From Patescibacteria group bacterium UBA6489 (GTDB lineage Bacteria > Patescibacteriota > Gracilibacteria > BD1-5 > UBA6164), in NCBI GenBank assembly GCA_002435385.1, contig DJMN01000025.1:586-31316 (forward strand): a stretch of 30,731 nt of DNA, given 5' to 3'. The position numbers were made by a program, and so were the translations under genes. Below are positions 1-9,151 of this stretch, in pieces; within the stretch, counting starts at the first letter, position 1, and the number at the start of each line of letters is the position of its first letter. Under the pieces are notes generated by a model. It was given only the letters and a program-made list of their open reading frames with translations. It ran no database searches and had not been told where the DNA came from.

Positions 1-77
1 GGGTGATTAGCTCAGTTGGCGAGAGCATCTGCCTTACAAGCAGGGGGTCATAGGTTCGAATCCTATATCACCCACCA
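1..77 (+). tRNA. tRNA-Val (anticodon UAC), CCA encoded
   Basis: The sequence folds as a full cloverleaf: acceptor GGGTGAT/ATCACCC, D stem GCTC/GAGC, anticodon stem TCTGC/GCAGG with loop CTTACAA, and T arm ATAGG-TTCGAAT-CCTAT. The anticodon is TAC, which reads GUA and other valine codons. The 3' CCA is encoded. The gene starts at the first base of the window, so its promoter is not visible. A hairpin terminator follows. Confidence 0.96.
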
Positions 78-94
78 TAAAACGAAAGAAAACT

Positions 95-128
95 AAAACT
101 TACTATATATTTTGTAGTAAGTTTTTTT
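95..128 (+). terminator. Rho-independent terminator of tRNA-Val
   Basis: An 11-bp stem, AAAACTTACTA paired with TAGTAAGTTTT, is closed by a 9-base AT loop and runs into a T tract. It lies 17 bases after the tRNA. Confidence 0.85.
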
Positions 129-240
129 GTGTTAATAAATTTATAATATTTAACTGATATTTATATATAAACCTTATTTTTTATAAGTAAAAACAGCTTA
201 GTTTAGACAAATACTACTTAACAAATTAATGCCAACTAAC

Positions 241-268
241 TTGATTAACCGTTTTATTTTTATAAAAT
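241..268 (+). promoter_or_regulatory. Candidate sigma-70-type promoter of the P-loop kinase gene
   Basis: TTGATT at 241-246 and TAAAAT at 263-268 are separated by 16 bases, about 28 bases before the ATG at 297. In such AT-rich DNA matches arise by chance, but the same spacing recurs before other genes in this window. The rest of 129-296 is AT-rich and holds no gene. Confidence 0.45.
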
Positions 269-296
269 ACGGAGCATTATTTTTTATATATATAGT

Positions 297-962
297 ATGA
301 ATAAAAAAGAATTACTAGAGTTTTTAGAAAAAAAGATAATAGAGAAAAAAGAAAATAAGCCTCTTTTAGTTTGAATCAATTGAGTAGATGCCTCTTGAAA
401 AACATTATTATCAAAAGAGTTATATAACTATCTTAAAAATCTTAATTATGATGTAATAAATGCTTCCATAGATTGATTTCATAATTCAAAAGATATTAGA
501 TATAAAAGATGAAAAAATTCTCCAGAATGATTTTATTATGATTCTTATAATTATAATAAGGTATCTGAACTCTTACTAGATCCAATAAACCAAGATAACT
601 TACAATACAAAACATCTTATTTTGATTATCGCACAGAATCAAAAACAAATTGTTCTTGGAAAAAAGCAACTAAAGATAGTATACTTCTTATGGAAGGAAT
701 TTTTATTTTTAGACCAGAATTTATAAAATATTGGGACTTAAAAATATTTATTGATGTACCATTTGATATAACTTTAGAAAGAGCATTAAAAAGAATCGAT
801 GAAATAAATCATATAGGTTCAAAACAAAAAATAATTGATAGTTATAAAAATAGATATATTCCATGACAACAATTATATTTTAATGAGGCTCATACCAAAG
901 AAAAGGCTGATATAGTTATTGATAATACAGATTTTACAAATCCAATCATATTAGATTTATAA
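297..962 (+). CDS. Uridine kinase-like P-loop kinase
   Basis: A 221-residue protein when UGA is Gly. The Walker A loop GVDASGKT is at residues 29-36; two of its framing glycines come from TGA. The motif IDGFH follows about 30 residues later, at the place where uridine/phosphoribulokinase-type enzymes carry DDFY/H and bind the substrate. A Walker B-like strand ends in MEGIF (residues 132-136). The C-terminal half has an arginine-rich RALKR segment fitting a lid. The family phosphorylates uridine/cytidine or related small molecules with ATP, so nucleoside salvage is plausible, but the exact substrate is inferred. Length matches uridine kinases (about 200-230 aa). The gene is monocistronic and converges with the minus-strand gene ending at 968, only 5 bases away, with no terminator between. 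Confidence 0.8.
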
Positions 963-967
963 TAAGT

Positions 968-2734
968 TTAATGCATCTTCTCATAACACTCCTCACAATA
1001 AACCCTCTCACTCCTCTCCAAACTATAAGTACTCTTAATCACCTCTCCACACTTATCACACCTCCTATCATACAATCTCCTAGGATTCTTTAATCACATC
1101 ATATATTTACGCCTCTCATCAGGATGAAGATGAGGAATAGGAATATTATGTTTTCTATAAAATTTTAACTCTTGTGGGATTATTTTGAAAGCCTTTCAAG
1201 TCTTTTCACATTTAATTGCCCAGTTTAAAATATCATCAGGTATTTCATTTATTGTATCTGGTAACTTCTCTGCAGGAATAATCTTTGTAACATTAGGAGT
1301 AGGAGTACTATAATTTACCCATTTGAAATTCACTGACTCATTTCACCTAAAAGGAGAAAAATATATAGTCATATCAATTCATTCTGTTCCCTCTCCTTTA
1401 AGGAGAGGGCTAGGGTGAGGTTTAAAAGAGATAGGAGATTCCACAGGATAATACTCCATAGCTACACTTTCATTGTATCCAAAAGGACTAATATTAGCAG
1501 AAAAGAATTCTCACCATTCTCAATCTTTAGTCATATTATCTATAATTTTAGGCACCAGTTTATTATATTCCTCTTTAGCATATTTTTTATTTAAAATACA
1601 ATATTCTTGATTCTTTAACCCACTACAAAGAAAACAATTATGGCATCAATAACAATTATCACAATAAGTCAAATTAGAACAATTATTCATACAATCATAA
1701 CAAAATAGAATATTCGTTCAAAATATAGCTAATCATTCATAGGAAAAAGAAGTTTCTGTAGGAGAGAAATTTACATCATAACAATTATCTAGTTTTCATA
1801 CCGTTGCACAATAGCTAATATTTTCACAAAATTTTGCATCATACGAGCTTTTTATATCTTTACAGTTATATAGGTAGTCTCAACTACAATTCTCACAGTT
1901 AAATCAGTGATAATTCTTTACTATTGAATTTGATAATAATTCTGATAATCTTTTATTAATTTTTTCTATCTGCTTATAACTTCAACTATTATAATCCTTT
2001 AACTTCTCCTTATATTCTTCTTTTGTATATTGTTTGTTGAAAAAACAAAAGTTTTTATCATTAAGTCCTACACATCAGAAACAATTTTGACAATTTTTAC
2101 AATCTATCAAAAATTTTGAGTTAGAACAATTCTCTATATTTCTTCAGAAAAATACATTATAAGAATCAATACAATCAACACATTTATAACAATATTCTGA
2201 TCTATAAGTATAAAAGCAATCTAGACAATTTTTACAATGCCAGACTATATGTCCATAATAACAATCTTCACTTTCAACACATCAAAAAACCAAATAACAG
2301 TTTAAAGAGTTATATGATAAATTAGAATAATCTGAATTTTCACAACTCACACTTATAACATTCTGTTTTGGAACTGTTTTATTTATCTTATTCCATTGCT
2401 CAAAAAAGCTTTTATTAAAATCTATTTCTATTCAATAATCTAAAGCACTCCATTTATCACTCCACCAGTCTTCAAGGTTATAAACAGGAAACTCAACACT
2501 TTCATGAAACATTGAAATTAACTTTTTTCAGTTAGAATTACATCTCCTTTGATATAGATTAAAGAAATTTCTTATAGACATTCTTCTCTGTTGTCTACAA
2601 TCTGGACAAAGCTTTGGAACAGGAATCTTATGCTTCTTATCAGCAAAAATAGGACTTATTTTATCAAAAAAATCTAAATCATTTTGATTTATTTCAAAAT
2701 CTTGTCCACATTGTCCACATTTTTTTATTTCCAT
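968..2734 (-). CDS. Cysteine-rich zinc-ribbon protein of CPR type
   Basis: A 588-residue protein with an internally repeated layout. The N-terminal module has CGQC (Cys6, Cys9) paired with LCPDC (Cys43, Cys46) and ends in RNFFNLYQRRC. A related module closes the protein, with CEKTGKAF, then LHPDE in place of LCPDC, LYDRRC, CDKC and CEEC. Between them lie two stretches dense in Cys pairs, each finishing in a similar block (CFGCVGLNDKNFC with KEEYKEKL; CFLCSGLKNQEYC with KEEYNKLV). The architecture points to multiple structural zinc sites and binding of nucleic acid or protein. I recall similar proteins of unknown function from CPR genomes. There is no signal peptide or membrane segment. A palindromic repeat is translated in frame at 1386-1423. 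The gene starts 10 bases after the ATPase-domain gene, so the two are probably co-transcribed. Function unknown. Confidence 0.75.
1386..1423. repeat. Palindromic dispersed repeat, copy 1, inside a coding region
   Basis: The core CCCTCTCCTTTAAGGAGAGGG is a near-perfect palindrome flanked by a CTAGGGTGAGG arm, matching the intergenic copies at 4619, 9046 and others. It lies in frame in the zinc-ribbon gene and adds the peptide PHPSPLLKGEGT without breaking the frame. Confidence 0.8.
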
Positions 2735-2744
2735 ATTATTTTAA

Positions 2745-3587
2745 TTATTGATTTACAATAGGTAATTTTATAACAAAAGTTGCTCACTTAGAGGTTTTAT
2801 TATTATTTGCCTCTATTTTTCCATTAAACATTTCCTCAATTACAGCTCTTATTAGATATAATCATAGTCCACATCCACTACTATTTTGTTTTTTATCACT
2901 GAATCATGGTTCAAAAATCTCTTTTATATTTATTCAATCAGGAAATCATTCTCAATTATCTTCTAGGATTATATTACAGTATCAATCATGAATTTTGTCA
3001 TCTATTGTTATATTCTTGGCTCAAGCTTTTTTAGCATTTTTTATAAGTTCTTCTATAATTTCAAGAAGTAATGTTTCATTAACATTAATCTGATATTCAT
3101 CTTTTTTTTGTTTATTTACCTTATTTCTTAATTCATCGTTTAAAAAAATAAGAGTTCATATAAAGGAATCAATATCTATAATTGAATTATCTTTTTCAAT
3201 ATTATATTTAAAACTTTCTCTAGTTATTGGTTTTAATTCATTAAAATATTCTGTTTCTCAGTTTTCTATTTTATGTAAACAAAAAATTATATGATTTAGT
3301 TTTCAAAATATTTTGTGTATATAAAATAAATTTATTATTTTCATGGAAAGATTTTTTTCATTTTTACTCATTAATGAAGATATTTTTTCAGATACTAGTT
3401 CACTTGATACAGATGTTGCTACTAAAGATTTTTTAAAATAGTTATAACAGTTTTCTGCTTCTATTATTATGTCGGTAATATTACTATTTAGTTTTGTTTT
3501 ATCAATAATTTCATTAATTTGTTCTATTAATATAGCCAATCATTCTTCTAGTGAATTTAGATAATCAAATATTCTGTCTAATTTCAT
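2745..3587 (-). CDS. Histidine-kinase-like ATPase domain protein
   Basis: A 280-residue cytosolic protein. The C-terminal third is a GHKL ATP-binding domain: N box ELIKNAKKAGA, G1 box EDNGEGFPDG, F box IFEPGFSDK, G2 box SGCGLGLYLIRAV, and a final KGATFVIKLP strand. Most of the motif glycines are TGA codons. The N-terminal 150 residues are helical and acidic, with no transmembrane segment, no sensor domain I recognise and no clear H-box (the usual H-[ED]-[IL]-N/K-P). It could be a degenerate kinase, a dimerising ATPase that phosphorylates a non-canonical site, or a GHKL protein outside two-component signalling. No response regulator is adjacent. The next gene, 10 bases downstream, is the zinc-ribbon protein, so a functional link is possible but inferred. 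Confidence 0.78.
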
Positions 3588-3674
3588 TTTACATTATTTA
3601 TAAATTTATTAATACATATTTTACTTTAATTTTTTAAATAACAATTTATTTCTACACAAATAAATCTAAAATCC

Positions 3675-3702
3675 TTGATTTATTCCTATAAATAAATATA
3701 TT
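3675..3702 (+). promoter_or_regulatory. Candidate promoter of the TrmB-type regulator
   Basis: TTGATT (3675-3680), a 16-base spacer and TATATT (3697-3702), about 60 bases before the ATG at 3762. Hexamers and spacing are identical to those proposed upstream of gyrA. Confidence 0.45.
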
Positions 3703-3761
3703 TACCTGTGAAACACTATGCACAACAAAACCTTTATTCTTTTACCTTTAATCTATCTCCC

Positions 3762-4535
3762 ATGGACTACTCATACTTCCAAAAATTATGATTAAACAAC
3801 GAATATGCTGACATTTACATAGAACTCTATAAACTATGAACACAACCAGCTTCTGTTATTGCCAAAGTAGTAGACATAGAAAGAACTAAAACATATAGAA
3901 AATTAATAAATATGGTAAAACTCTGAATAGTAAAGGAAACACAGAAGCATAAAGTAAAACATTTTTTTGTAGACAATATTTGAGATTTACAAAGACTCGT
4001 TGAAAAAAAGAATGAAGATGTAAAGTATTTAAATCAAAATAAAACAGAATTCTTTAATAAAATAAAAGAACTAAAATTAATTCAAACTAACACTCCTAAA
4101 ATAACACTTTACGAATCTTGAGAGTGATTTAACAATATATTTGAAGATGTTTTACAAACAGTAAAAGATAAAAAAGTATTAACAATAAGAGTTTTTGCTT
4201 CTAACACAATAGAAGAAAGATATGAATGATCAAAACTATGAGAATACGCAAATAAGTTTTTTAAGACACTAGAAAAAGAAAATATACATATAGATGAGTA
4301 TATTTGAGTTTGAAATCTGATAATGGAAAGAGTTGAACACTACATAGACTCAGTAAACTTATCAGAATTACCTGCAGCAAAATCTTCTGCCAATATAATA
4401 CTTGTATGAAATATTCTATATTTTGTGGTCTACAACAATGCTCCAATCTGAATAAAAATAGAAAACGACAACCTTTCAGATGCCATACATATACTCTTTG
4501 ATGAAATCAAGAGATTGAAGAAAATGATAAAGTAG
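3762..4535 (+). CDS. TrmB-family transcriptional regulator
   Basis: A 257-residue protein. Residues 8-65 form a winged helix-turn-helix of TrmB type: a leading LGLNNEYADIYIELYKLG, then helices ending in AKVVDIERTKTYRKL and a wing with KHKVKHFF. A coiled segment around residues 75-105 (LVEKKNEDVKYLNQNK) follows, as in other TrmB proteins where it dimerises. The C-terminal 130 residues resemble the ligand/effector domain of these regulators (ESGEGFNNIFEDVL, later ILVGNILYFVVYNN). TrmB proteins are best known as archaeal sugar regulators, and similar ones are common in Patescibacteria with unknown ligands. It is monocistronic and divergent from the ATPase-domain gene, whose promoter region it shares, so it may regulate that operon; this is inference. 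Confidence 0.78.
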
Positions 4536-4560
4536 AAGTAGTCGAATCTACATTGTCCTA

Positions 4561-4600
4561 TCCCCCCTAACACCTCTCCTAAAGATAGAGGGGAAGAAAA
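4561..4600. repeat. Palindromic dispersed repeat, copy 2 (degenerate)
   Basis: CCCCCTAACACCTCTCCTAAAG followed by ATAGAGGGGAAG matches the family layout (an arm CCYTAAC, then CCTCTCCT, loop, and its complement) with mismatches in the stem. Confidence 0.6.
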
Positions 4601-4618
4601 CTAAAACTTGTAGCTAGA

Positions 4619-4651
4619 GTTCCTTCTCCTTTAGGAGAAGGTTGGGTAAAG
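4619..4651. repeat. Palindromic dispersed repeat, copy 3
   Basis: CCTTCTCCTTTAGGAGAAGG is a perfect palindrome followed by the arm TTGGGTAAAG. On the minus strand this gives the same order as the copy at 9046. It lies between the convergent genes ending at 4535 and 4712. Confidence 0.7.
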
Positions 4652-4674
4652 CATGAATTCAAAATATTGTAGCC

Positions 4675-4698
4675 TCCTTCCCTTATATAAGGGAAGGA
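4675..4698. repeat. Palindromic dispersed repeat, copy 4 (core only)
   Basis: TCCTTCCCTTATATAAGGGAAGGA is a perfect 24-base palindrome. It sits just before the stop of the minus-strand gene at 4712 and may help end transcription of the convergent genes, though no T tract follows. Confidence 0.65.
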
Positions 4699-4711
4699 AT
4701 TCAAGAATAGG

Positions 4712-5890
4712 TTACTCATCATAATTCCCCATTTCATAATCAAACACTCCTAAATCCTTGTTATAAATATAAATTATTCAATAATCCTCATATTGTTGAA
4801 AATCAGTAGGCAAAAATTTTATATATCAATCATCTTGTAAAACTTTAGCATTCATAGCAGATGTTCAATTATGATCTTTTTTATATTCCTTATTAGCATT
4901 CTCTAAAAAATATAAATTCATTTCCCTGACAGCCTTATTTGCATAACTTTTACACCTAGTATCTCATAAAAACTCTTCATCATTATACTCTCAAATTCAA
5001 CCAAATATTTGATTTCTTAAATTTTCTACCTTAGCAATTAATAAATCATCAAGTATAGCTTTATTAGAAGTAACTTTATAAAATTCACTTTCTAGATAAT
5101 TTGCAAATTCTATACATCCCTTATCTTCATTTTCTATACTTTTAGCCAAATTTAAAAACATATATATAGATTTTTCTCTATCTCATCATTTTCCTTGCAT
5201 TATCGCAGCCATTGTTTTTGCTCATTCAACAGAATTTTTATTTGCACTGGTTACCTTATAATAGTCTGAAGCCTTTTTTCAATCATGTAAATAAAAATAA
5301 TAAATATAGGCAAGATAATAAGGAATCTTATAATCTTTACACGGATTAGTATATTTTTCATCTGTAAAAATTTTTCTCAAATCAGATTCTTTTTTTATTG
5401 ATTCAATTTTCTCTAAGTCACAAAAGTTATTTACTCATTTGATTCATAATAAGACAGACTGATCAATATTTTTTTGTTGCTCTTCTTCTGATAAATTTTC
5501 ATACCTTTCGTTATATGAAGGCAGTAATAGTTCTCAAACTATATAAGGATGTTCAAAATAAGGATTTAATTCAGTTACCAAATCTAGTATTATATAGAGA
5601 TATTTTTTATATTCAGAACCTATAACATTTCATCAAATATATTGAATTGTTTGTAACCGATATAAATCAGCTCTAAAATTTTTGAATCAGAAGCTAGTAA
5701 TTTTTGCTACCTCTTTTTTAGGTAAATTTTCAGGATGATTAACTATACTATCCTTGATTTCTTGATGTTTCTGATAATTTACATCATTTATTTTGTAAAA
5801 GCTAATTATACAAAACAAAAGCAACAAAATTTTCACTAACTTTATTGCTCTTTTTTTTATTTGCTCTCTTGAATTCTTATTTTCTTTCAT
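4712..5890 (-). CDS. Unrecognised membrane-anchored protein
   Basis: A 392-residue protein I do not recognise. A basic N-terminus (REQIKKRAIKLVK) is followed by one hydrophobic segment at about residues 18-32 (ILLLLFCIISFY), consistent with a signal anchor. The remainder, about 350 residues, is probably exported and rich in Tyr, Asp, Lys and Glu. Helical stretches such as IPYYLAYIYYFYLHDGKKASDYYK and repeated AxxYxxxA-like spacing suggest TPR- or Sel1-like helical repeats, but no clear repeat can be aligned by eye. I chose the ATG at 5890, 10 bases after the jag stop. A GTG at 5911 is in frame, would add seven residues and would overlap jag by 11 bases. It is likely in one operon with jag. 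No function is assigned. Confidence 0.7.
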
Positions 5891-5900
5891 AATACCAATT

Positions 5901-6389
5901 TTATATATCACTTCAATCTATATCTATAGTAAGTTTTTTCTCTTCTTTTCAAATAAATAACCTTCTATTTTTTCATTCTCATTCACTCTTTGTAAATAAA
6001 TCATTATTTAAATCACTAACAAAAGAATGTACCTTTTTTCTTTCATAAGCAGTTAGAAATGGTAACCTAACATCCTTTCCTGTTTTTTCTACTATTCTAA
6101 TTTTCGACTCAATAAATCTAAATAATTTTTTATCTTTAGATTCAAGATAGTCATTTACTTCAAGATGGATTACTATATTTTCTCAAAGATTTTTAAGCAG
6201 TATAAGCTTTAAAATATTAGTTATCACATCCAGATTTTTTCAGTGAGTTCATATCAAGAAGTGAGACTCATTGGTTTCCAGTTTTATGAAAAAAATGTTT
6301 TCATCTTCTTGTTTAACCTCTATATTATCTACTTCAACCTTTAGTTTTGAGAAGAATTCTTCTGTTATTTTTTTTATTTTCTCTAACAT
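5901..6389 (-). CDS. jag: Jag/KhpB-like KH-R3H RNA-binding protein
   Basis: A 162-residue protein with two RNA-binding modules. The KH domain has the loop GTHGKNL at residues 47-53 (the GxxG signature, both glycines encoded by TGA). The R3H domain at about 110-160 has LPFLTAYERKKVHSFVSD followed by SEGEGKNRRLFI, matching the R-x3-H spacing and the SxGxGxxR tail of the family. Jag/KhpB proteins bind RNA and affect cell division and envelope growth; in many bacteria jag lies next to yidC, which is not seen here. The N-terminal Jag_N domain of the usual 200-residue protein is missing. I start at MLEKIKK; an upstream in-frame start at 6434 would add an implausible hydrophobic stretch inside the promoter region. 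It is divergent from infB. Confidence 0.85.
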
Positions 6390-6467
6390 AACTGTATTTT
6401 TTAAGTAAAAAATAAATATACCAAAGACTAACAAAAATTAAGATTTTTACAAGTTTTTATATTTTTT

Positions 6468-6495
6468 TTGACAAATAAATAAAAAATCTTATATT
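6468..6495 (+). promoter_or_regulatory. Candidate infB promoter
   Basis: TTGACA (6468-6473), a 16-base spacer and TATATT (6490-6495) form the closest match to a sigma-70 promoter in the window. The start of transcription would fall near 6502, leaving a leader of roughly 38 bases before the ATG at 6540. It lies in the 150-base region shared with the divergent jag gene. Confidence 0.65.
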
Positions 6496-6539
6496 TGTTG
6501 CACGATTTTCTTTATTTCTTGCTAAAATTTACAAAAAAA

Positions 6540-8930
6540 ATGGTTACACTAAAAAACAAGACAGCAGTGGATGATTACTATTCTAATATATCTTCTTCAC
6601 CAGAGGATAATGAAAAAAAGAAAGTAAGTGTAAAAAGAAAGATAAAAATAAAACCTAAAAAAGTCCTTATTAAGAAAAAAGTATCAGAGGATGATAATAT
6701 TAGTGTGTCAGAACCTAAAATAGAAAAAAAGAAAATAATTAAAAAGAAAAATATAATTTCTTTAGAAGAACCAGAAAAGAAAGAACCAATAAAAACGGAA
6801 GTAGTTATTAATAAGGTAGAAAAAGAAATAGTAGATAATAAAATTATCAAAGCAACAAATGAAACAGTTGTAGAAAAGAAAGAAGAAAAAACAAAGCCTA
6901 AGAAAAAATTTCTACCTATTGAAGTAGAAGAAAAGAAATTTACTAGCAAAAGTACATGAAAATTTAAAGGAAAAAGATATTGAGAGGAAGAAGATGAAAA
7001 AGCTTGAAAATCAAAGAAATTTAAACTTTCTCCATACAGAGGAAAAAAACATAAATTCCAAGAAGCAGAAACAGAAGCAACATTTGTTAGATCAAGTAAA
7101 ATAAAAAAGAAAAAGAAAGAAGAAAAGAAAGTAGAAGATATAAAACAAAACTTAGTAAGCCGTTCTGGAGAAACTGTAATAATTTGAGATATCTTAACTC
7201 TAAAAGAATTTTCAGAAAAGATTTGAGTTGTATTACCAAAACTTATAGCAGAATTCATGAAAAATGGATTGATGGTAAATATAAACTCTCCGATAGATTT
7301 TGATACAGCATCTTTAATAGCAGAAAGCTTTGATATCAAATTAGAAAGAGATAATTCATGATGAATTAGTGTAAAGGATATAATGAAATGAGATATCAAG
7401 GATTTATTTATTGAAGATGACTCTTCTAAATTAGAAACAAGAACTCCAATCATAAGTATAATGTGACATGTTGATCACTGAAAGACATCTTTACTAGATT
7501 ACATAAGAAAAGAAAAAGTAGCAGAATCAGAAGCTTGAGGTATAACTCAAAGTATTTGAGCATACCAAGTAGAACATAACGATAAATTGATTACATTTTT
7601 AGATACACCATGACATGAAGCATTTACTGTCATGAGAGCAAGATGAGCAAAATCTACAGATATTGCTATACTGGTTGTAGCGGCTACAGAATGAGTAAAA
7701 CCACAAACAATAGAGAGTATAAACCATGCAAAAGAAGCAGACATACCAATTATAGTTGCTATAAATAAAATGGATAAACAATGAGCTAACCCAGATCACG
7801 TTAAGTCACAATTATCTGAAAACGGCTTAATTCCAGAAGATTGGGGATGAGACACTCCTATGGTTCCAGTATCAGCTATGACATGATTTTGAATAGAAGA
7901 ACTACTTGAAATAATCACTCTTGTAGCAGATATGAAAGAATTAAAAGCAAATCCTAACAGAGCCTGAGTTGCAACAATTATAGAATCACATTTAGATCCA
8001 AGTATTTGACCTGTTGCAACAGCAATAGTAAATACATGAACTGTTCAAAAATGAGATAACATAGTGTGTAAAGACTCTTTCTGAAAGATAAAGATCTTAA
8101 AAGACTATTCCCTAAAATGAGTAAGCAAGGTATTACCTTGAGCTCCAGCTCTTATCGTTTGATTAGATAAAGTTGTTGAAGGATGAGATTTACTCCAAGT
8201 CGTTTCTTCGCCAGTAATTGCTAAAAACAAGGCTGTAGAGTGTAAAGAAATAATGGAAAGCAAGAAAAAACTAAGTGCATCTTGAATAGATATGCTTATG
8301 TCTAGGATAAAAGCATGAAATCTGAAACAACTAAAAATAGTATTAAAAGCAGATACAAACTGAAGTTTAGAAGCAATAAAAAATGCTCTAATAAAATTAT
8401 CAACACCAGAAACAAATGTTTCAATAATACATAGCTGAGTTTGAAACATTACAGAATGAGATGTATTAATGTGTGAATGAAGTACTGCAATACTTATTTG
8501 ATTTAACACCTCAGTGGTTCCAACAGCTAAAAAACTTATAGAAGATACAAAAATAGAATACATAAGTAGTAATATAATTTACCACATTACAGAAAGAATA
8601 GAAAAAATCGTAACTTGAATGCTAGATACAAAAGAAGTAGAAGTAGTTTTAGCAAGAGCAAAAGTTTTACAAATATTCTATACATCTAAGAAATTTATGG
8701 TTCTTTGAGTAAAAATAGAAGATTGAGAGAAAATAGAACCAGACACAAAAGTTAGAGTTATAAGAAAAGATAAAATGGTATGAAAATGAGAAGTTACATC
8801 TCTAAAACTATGAGTAGAAGATGTTAAACTTGTAGAATGACCAGCAGAATGTGGTATAAAATTTTCATGAGATGTTGTAGTAGAAGAAAAGGATATAGTA
8901 GAAATCTATAAAATAGAAATACAAAAATAA
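6540..8930 (+). CDS. infB: Translation initiation factor IF-2
   Basis: A 796-residue GTPase that delivers initiator tRNA to the 30S subunit and promotes subunit joining. Residues 1-200 are a low-complexity Lys/Glu-rich tail (KKKVSVKRKIKIKPKK and similar). An IF2_N-like helical domain lies at about 205-290. The G domain follows: G1 GHVDHGKT at 309-316, G3 DTPGH at 355-359, G4 NKMD at 409-412, then domains II-IV to the end. The G2 switch region reads GGITQSIGAYQVEH. The glycines in G1 and G3 are TGA codons, which fixes the genetic code. I chose the ATG at 6540; an in-frame TTG at 6495 lies on top of the candidate -10 box. It is monocistronic, with a promoter upstream and a strong terminator after the TAA. 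nusA and rbfA, frequent neighbours elsewhere, are absent. Confidence 0.97.
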
Positions 8931-8940
8931 AATTTTAAGA

Positions 8941-8974
8941 ATTAGTCTTTAGATAGGTAAAGACTAATTTTTTT
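8941..8974 (+). terminator. Rho-independent terminator of infB
   Basis: An 11-bp perfect stem, ATTAGTCTTTA with TAAAGACTAAT, around a 6-base loop, followed by seven T. It starts 10 bases after the infB stop. Confidence 0.9.
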
Positions 8975-8985
8975 ATGTAAAAAAC

Positions 8986-9012
8986 TTGCTTTTAAAAATA
9001 AGAATATATAGT
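8986..9012 (+). promoter_or_regulatory. Weak candidate promoter of the surface-protein locus
   Basis: TTGCTT (8986-8991), 15 bases, TATAGT (9007-9012). If used, the transcript would carry the palindromic repeat at 9046-9086 in its 5' leader. The spacing is short and the match imperfect. Confidence 0.25.
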
Positions 9013-9045
9013 AAGTGTATTAGTTTTATAATTAATTCTCTTTTT

Positions 9046-9086
9046 TACCCTCACCTCAACCCTCTCCTTTTATGAGGAGAGGGAGA
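9046..9086. repeat. Palindromic dispersed repeat, copy 5
   Basis: The arm ACCCTCACCTCAA is followed by the stem CCCTCTCCT / AGGAGAGGG around the loop TTTATG. It is the best-preserved intergenic copy of the family and lies 66 bases before the giant surface-protein gene. Confidence 0.8.
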
Positions 9087-9151
9087 AAAACAGAAATAAA
9101 TTATAAAATTAAATATTATAAACAACATTATTTTTTAACCATAAACTCACA

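Noticed and set aside
4536..4711. The three adjacent palindromes as a CRISPR array
   Set aside because: The units differ in sequence, orientation and spacing, and belong to a family dispersed over the window; there is no constant repeat/spacer length and no cas gene.
5890..5911. GTG start at 5911 for the membrane-anchored protein
   Set aside because: It would overlap jag by 11 bases and add seven uncharged residues before the basic N-terminus; the ATG at 5890 gives a normal signal anchor and a 10-base spacer.
6578..7453. 291-residue open frame on the minus strand opposite infB
   Set aside because: It is Ser/Phe-rich, the exact antisense of the A-rich Lys/Glu tail and IF2_N part of IF-2, with no recognisable domain. 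The A-rich coding strand explains its lack of stops.
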